From Saccoglossus kowalevskii (lineage: Eukaryota; Hemichordata; Enteropneusta; Harrimaniidae), in the NCBI RefSeq assembly GCF_000003605.2, contig NW_003123425.1:331073-343385 (forward strand): a stretch of DNA of 12,313 bases. The letters run 5' to 3'. The notes under the pieces were generated by a model that searched no databases, was not told where the DNA came from, and saw only the letters and a program-made list of their open reading frames with translations. Position numbers and translations under genes: made by a program. This document shows positions 8,480 through 12,313 of the stretch, piece by piece; within the stretch, counting starts at the first letter, position 1, and every line of letters starts with the position of its first letter.

Positions 8480-11364
8480 ATGGCGGAACCGCTTCCTTCA
8501 GAGGTAGGTTTGTTTGTTTTTCTCTGAATTTATTGGCTTCAAGGCTTAGAAGTCCAGTATTCTGAGGACACTAAATTTCAAAATAAAACATCTTTCAGAC
8601 TGAGTGAAATTTAGACTGAAATATCGAAGAGCATCAAGTTATGAATCTGTCCGAGGAATCTGAGTGTACATGTATTGTTTGCAGTCCCTTAAACAGTGTC
8701 AGTTCTGACTTGTTTATCTACATATTCTTTCACTCCCAGTATTGTATCGGGCACAATATCTTCAGTTAGACGTGTCTATGGGTATGAACAACCCTGTTTG
8801 TTGAACTGCAGTTGCTGCTGCTTTGTAAAAAATGGCCGGTTTGTCTTTGTTGGGTAGCCTGACGAGGTCGCGTGAGTTGCGCCCTCCGCGGTGCTCCAAA
8901 CCCAACACACAGAACGATGTAGTTTTTCACTTCTCCCTACGATTTTTTGTCGGTACCAATAAAATTGCAGGAACGTCAGATAGTGAAAGCCATCAAAGAG
9001 TAACCATTCACGGCAGAGTTTATTTGTTTGTTGACATAACGTGTGATAATGTGTGCTGGTAAATTTCCGCCCAATGTTTATCAATGTTGAAAACGATCTG
9101 TGATTTTTACCAACAATGCAAACACTTCTTTGATTGACTGTGTTGGCTAGCCAACCCTAACATTCAGACCAATTGCAGAGCAGTTTGTTTGTAGACAAGT
9201 TTTTTCAGAGTATCAAATTCTACCTTGTATATATGCTTCAAATTAACTGCAAAAGCTGGGTTACCATAAAAGTGGAGTTTACTGCAAAACAAACAAGAAA
9301 CTTGTGTCTCTATAAATATTAATAAGCATTTCAGTGTCATCACAAATTGGCCTAATTTATGTATCAAATGATTTGATTGATGTAGTAAGCATACATATAA
9401 ATTTACATTCTTTCGAATTGGTTGTGAATAGCAGGCAGTCGATTGCTAATGCGCCAACAAAAATAAGTAACACAAATGCAGTATCGCATAAGATACAGGA
9501 ATGTATGTGTTGTATGTGGGTCAAATATAGAGGAATCAACATTTACTAGAACCTTGTTTCCAAACAGGCTGTAAACTGTCCTCAAAGCCGTACTTCAACT
9601 ATTAATAGCAATTAGTAAGCTCTAGTATGCAAGGTACATGCAAATAGCCATTTTGTTGATGCATGCTACATTTTATCAAAATAGAACTTTTGATTGCTCT
9701 GTGACTTCATGTAGACACTCTTATAATATATACAACTACAATAATTATCTTCTAGGTGTATGATGAAGAGCATCATGATTCTGCAGAAACTCCAGGAGAA
9801 TCAAGTCAAGGAAAAAGGAAAAGACTCTTTTCTAAGGAATGTAAGTCATAAAATGAACAAGTTGCATGTGATTTGATGAAATTTATGACTGCCGCAATCA
9901 TAATCAAATTTATAGGAATGATCAGAATTGTTAGGCAGTTATCAAGAAGCCATTGTCGATTCGCTGAAGCCGACCATCCATGGCTTTCTCTACGAACCTG
10001 AGCATGATTTTGTTTGGAAAAGCTGTATTTGACCTTGAATCAATTGAATGATTTGATTGGGTGTGCAAAATAGCTTTATTCATTGATCAACATTTTAACA
10101 ACGACTAGCATCATTCCCAAATTTTGAATCAATAGATTTGTTAGTCTTGTATCACGTTATAGCTTAACCGATATAAACTCACGACTTTGTGTTCGACTCG
10201 CTATGGAAATGCATCATAACACTTGATCTACTGTTGAAAACGCGACATGCAATTTTAGCGAATTTCGGTAAAATGACGTAATGGCGAAATGTTGATTTAG
10301 CGAATATCTCTTGTCATTGTTGAATTCCTGTTTTGATAATACTTGTCTGTCACGTGCCAAAACAAATGCACGGATATCATCTCCATAAAAACAAAGAAAA
10401 ACTGTCAAGTGTAATTAGGAAGCGCCCCAGATTTTTATGTTCCGGATTACTGTATACAAATCCCCATGCCTTGGTCATCTTGAATTTATAATAAAGTCAT
10501 TAGCGACATCTTGAATTAGCGAATCAGTTCTCTCATTAAAAAGACATGCTCGCGAAAAAGACATGTTTTACAGTATTTACCATGGAAACACACCAGAGCA
10601 TGTGCCATTGTGTTTGATTTTGTCAATGGCCGAATGAAATGATCGTTGGCTGGGGATGATGTCAAGAAGATGACACATACATGGTATATGTCACATACAA
10701 TTTTTATGTACGTCAGAGCTACTTGAAATACCCAATGATACAACTTTAATAGATGTTGATAAATATGACTGTAGGGTTAAATATTCTGCCATTTATTAGT
10801 TTCCATATTTTGTTTCAGTACGATGTATGATGTACGGTTTTGGAGATGACCAGAATCCTTATACAGAAACAGTGGATTTACTGGAAGATCTAGTATCGGA
10901 GTTTCTTACAGAAATGGTATGAAAATTGATTTTTTTAACTCCTTATATTCCCAGCAAATAACACTTAAAAAATATGAGAAAGGAACTGCCAAGTTCAACA
11001 TTGCGAGATATTTTACTAAGGGGGAAGAATCACGATGTTCATTTTTAAACTATTAAGACAAAGTGAAGTGGCCCAATATTGAAAAATTATGTTGAGTTTT
11101 GGACACTGACTAAATTAGTTTTAAATTCCTGGCTTCCTGATGATGAAAAAAAATTAATTTAATTTTTGTTAATTTCTTTTGTAGACACACAAGGCTATGG
11201 AGGTTGGGCGAGTAGGACGAGTGCAGGTTGAAGACGTTGTCTTTCTCATACGCAAAGATCCAAGAAAATATGCCAGGGTTAGGGACTTACTAACAATGAA
11301 TGAAGAACTAAAGAAGGCAAGAAAAGCCTTTGATGAAGCAATCTATGACATGAAAGTGGAATAA
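8480..11364 (+). CDS. TAF13: TAF13, TFIID subunit 13 (histone-fold TBP-associated factor)
   Basis: Four exons (8480-8503, 9756-9840, 10819-10916, 11185-11364) give 128 residues; human TAF13 has 124. Junctions are GAG|GTAGGT to TTCTAG, AAT|GTAAGT to TTTCAG, and ATG|GTATGA to TTGTAG, and Leu37 is rebuilt across the second. TAF13 pairs with TAF11 through histone folds inside TFIID, which places TBP on core promoters in the nucleus. Residues 1-26 are an acidic, variable tail. They are followed by GKRKRLFSKELRCMMYGFGD, then QNPYTETVDLLEDLVSEFL (long fold helix), VGRVGRVQVEDVVFLIRKDP and the C-terminal LLTMNEELKKARKAFDEA; these blocks are almost unchanged from vertebrates. The start is the only ATG in exon 1, in a good context (AACATGG). 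The tail after Ala121 (IYDMKVE) is lineage-specific. No defect is seen. Confidence 0.98.
8504..9755 (+). other. TAF13 intron 1
   Basis: This 1,252-base intron follows an eight-codon first exon. It contains copy B of the dispersed repeat (8855-9156). The open frames at 9334-9549 (plus) and 9357-9585 (minus) overlap each other, lack family features and are chance. Confidence 0.9.
8855..9156 (-). repeat. Dispersed repeat, copy B
   Basis: This is the inverted partner of 6186-6452. It keeps about 40 extra bases (around 9014-9060), including the small palindrome ACACATTATCACAC, so copy A probably carries a deletion or B an insertion. The outer end holds GTTGGCTAGCCAAC (9142-9155), a perfect palindrome, where copy A has GTTGTCATGGTAAC. 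The minus-strand open frame 8776-9084 runs through it. Confidence 0.85.
9841..10818 (+). other. TAF13 intron 2
   Basis: This 978-base intron has donor GTAAGT and acceptor TTTGTTTCAG. Between about 10255 and 10580 it holds scattered TTAGCGAATTTCG / AATTAGCGAATC / TTTTACAGTATTTACC words that look like a decayed interspersed repeat. The minus-strand open frames at 10214-10408 and 10516-10743 lie within this and do not look like protein. Confidence 0.85.
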
Positions 11365-11634
11365 GAACAATGCACATTGTATGTGGAACTGAAATTTATA
11401 TACACAGGCGCCCTCTAGTGTCAAGATGTGCTAAAACGTTTTATGTTATTAGCTCCCTGGTTCCACGGGCAGAAACAAACTTAAAATTTAGGAGTACATT
11501 TTTAATTCATTTTTTAATTAAAAAACTATTTAAAATTTACATGTGTTTAAAATGTGCTTTGCCTGTGGAATGTGTGATTTTGCTTCTTTCACACAAAAAT
11601 TTGGATGGCACTGACTGCCCTCAATAGCAAGGAC

Positions 11635-11640
11635 AATAAA
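11635..11640 (+). terminator. Probable TAF13 poly(A) signal AATAAA
   Basis: A canonical AATAAA lies 270 bases after the TAF13 stop codon, and is the first perfect one downstream. T-rich sequence follows at once, then a hairpin. An ATTAAA-like sequence near 11515 is a weaker alternative that would give a shorter 3' untranslated region. Confidence 0.6.
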
Positions 11641-11645
11641 TTTTT

Positions 11646-11676
11646 AGCTCCGCTGTCGACTTTGTCGAGCGGAGCT
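11646..11676. repeat. GC-rich hairpin at the head of the 157-bp array
   Basis: AGCTCCGC (11646-11653) pairs with GCGGAGCT (11669-11676), and inside it TCGAC pairs with GTCGA around a three-base TTT loop, with a two-base bulge. It stands out in an AT-rich region and is followed by GTCCGTCGTCGTCGTCCGTG (11693-11712). I have the impression that hairpin-plus-CGTCGTC heads of this kind recur in invertebrate intergenic DNA, but cannot verify it here. Confidence 0.75.
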
Positions 11677-11724
11677 TATCATATGAGTGATTGTCCGTCG
11701 TCGTCGTCCGTGTCAATGTTTTAC

Positions 11725-12313
11725 TTTTTCGACTTCTTCTTGAAAACTACAAGCCTGAATGATTTAATACTTGGTGTATATGTACCTTGGGTAGACCTCT
11801 CTTAGGTTTGTTCATTTCATGTTGATATCTTCAATTCTCTAATTTTGGTGAATATTTTTGTCATTTTTGGTAAAAAGTGATATTTTCGACTTCTTGTTAA
11901 AAACCGCAAGTGCAATTGCTTTGATATTACATATATAGGTACTACATGTGGACCTCTCTCAGATTTGTTCATTTTGTAATGATATCTTTAATTCTCTAAT
12001 TTTGGTGAATATTTTTGTCATTTTTGGTAAAAAGTGATATTTTCGACTTCTTGTTAAAAACCGCAAGTGCAATTGCTTTGATATTACATATATAGGTACT
12101 ACATGTGGACCTCTCTCAGATTTGTTCATTTTGTAATGATATCTTTAAGTCTCTAATTTTGGTGAATATTTTTGTCATTTTTGGTAAAAAGTGATATTTT
12201 CGACTTCTTGTTAAAAACCACAAGTCCATTGCTTTGATATTACATATATAGGTACTACATGTGGACCACTCTTAAATTTGTTCATTTGTAATGATATCGT
12301 CAATTCTCTAATT
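11725..12313. repeat. 157-bp tandem repeat array, running off the window
   Basis: The marker TTTTCGACTTCTT recurs with its CGAC at 11730, 11887, 12044 and 12201, an exact 157-base step each time. The second and third units are almost identical (TTAAAAACCGCAAGTGCAAT, GGTACTACATGTGGACC), whereas the first unit is diverged, as expected at an array edge. The fourth is cut by the window end and has small changes. The open frame at 11605-11805 enters the first unit and is not a gene. Confidence 0.95.

Noticed and set aside
11370-11627. 85-codon open frame after TAF13.
   Set aside because: Lies in the TAF13 3' untranslated region, with AT-rich composition and no recognisable feature.

Overview
The window is animal nuclear DNA: AT-rich, with spliced protein genes, GT-AG introns, dense small repeats and two satellite-like arrays. 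The two recognisable genes encode proteins close to human TAF13 and COX17. Short genes, compact introns and repeat style suggest a non-vertebrate metazoan such as a lophotrochozoan or invertebrate deuterostome, but I cannot name the species. No prokaryotic or viral genes are visible.

Layout. An 81-bp tandem array lies at 1-380. It abuts the stop codon of an unrecognised minus-strand gene (exons 2854-2763, 2374-1523 and 534-387; 363 aa, basic Ser-rich with a C-terminal coiled coil). Its second intron carries a MITE-like inverted-repeat element. From 2901 to 6751 there is about 3.85 kb without a supportable gene, holding a TTAA-flanked 154-bp element and copy A of a dispersed repeat. COX17 follows on the minus strand (8177-8083 and 6836-6752; 59 aa), with an intron full of small elements and a TA microsatellite. 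A 302-bp gap separates it head-to-head from TAF13 on the plus strand (8480-8503, 9756-9840, 10819-10916, 11185-11364; 128 aa). TAF13 intron 1 contains copy B of the dispersed repeat, inverted relative to copy A. Downstream are a poly(A) signal, a short hairpin, and a 157-bp tandem array that runs off the window end.

How the genes relate. COX17 (mitochondrial copper chaperone) and TAF13 (TFIID subunit) are both housekeeping genes and probably share the 302-bp divergent promoter. There is no functional link to the third gene beyond position. I see no new multi-gene system here; the most useful results are the spliced models of three genes hidden by short exons, and several uncatalogued small repeat elements.
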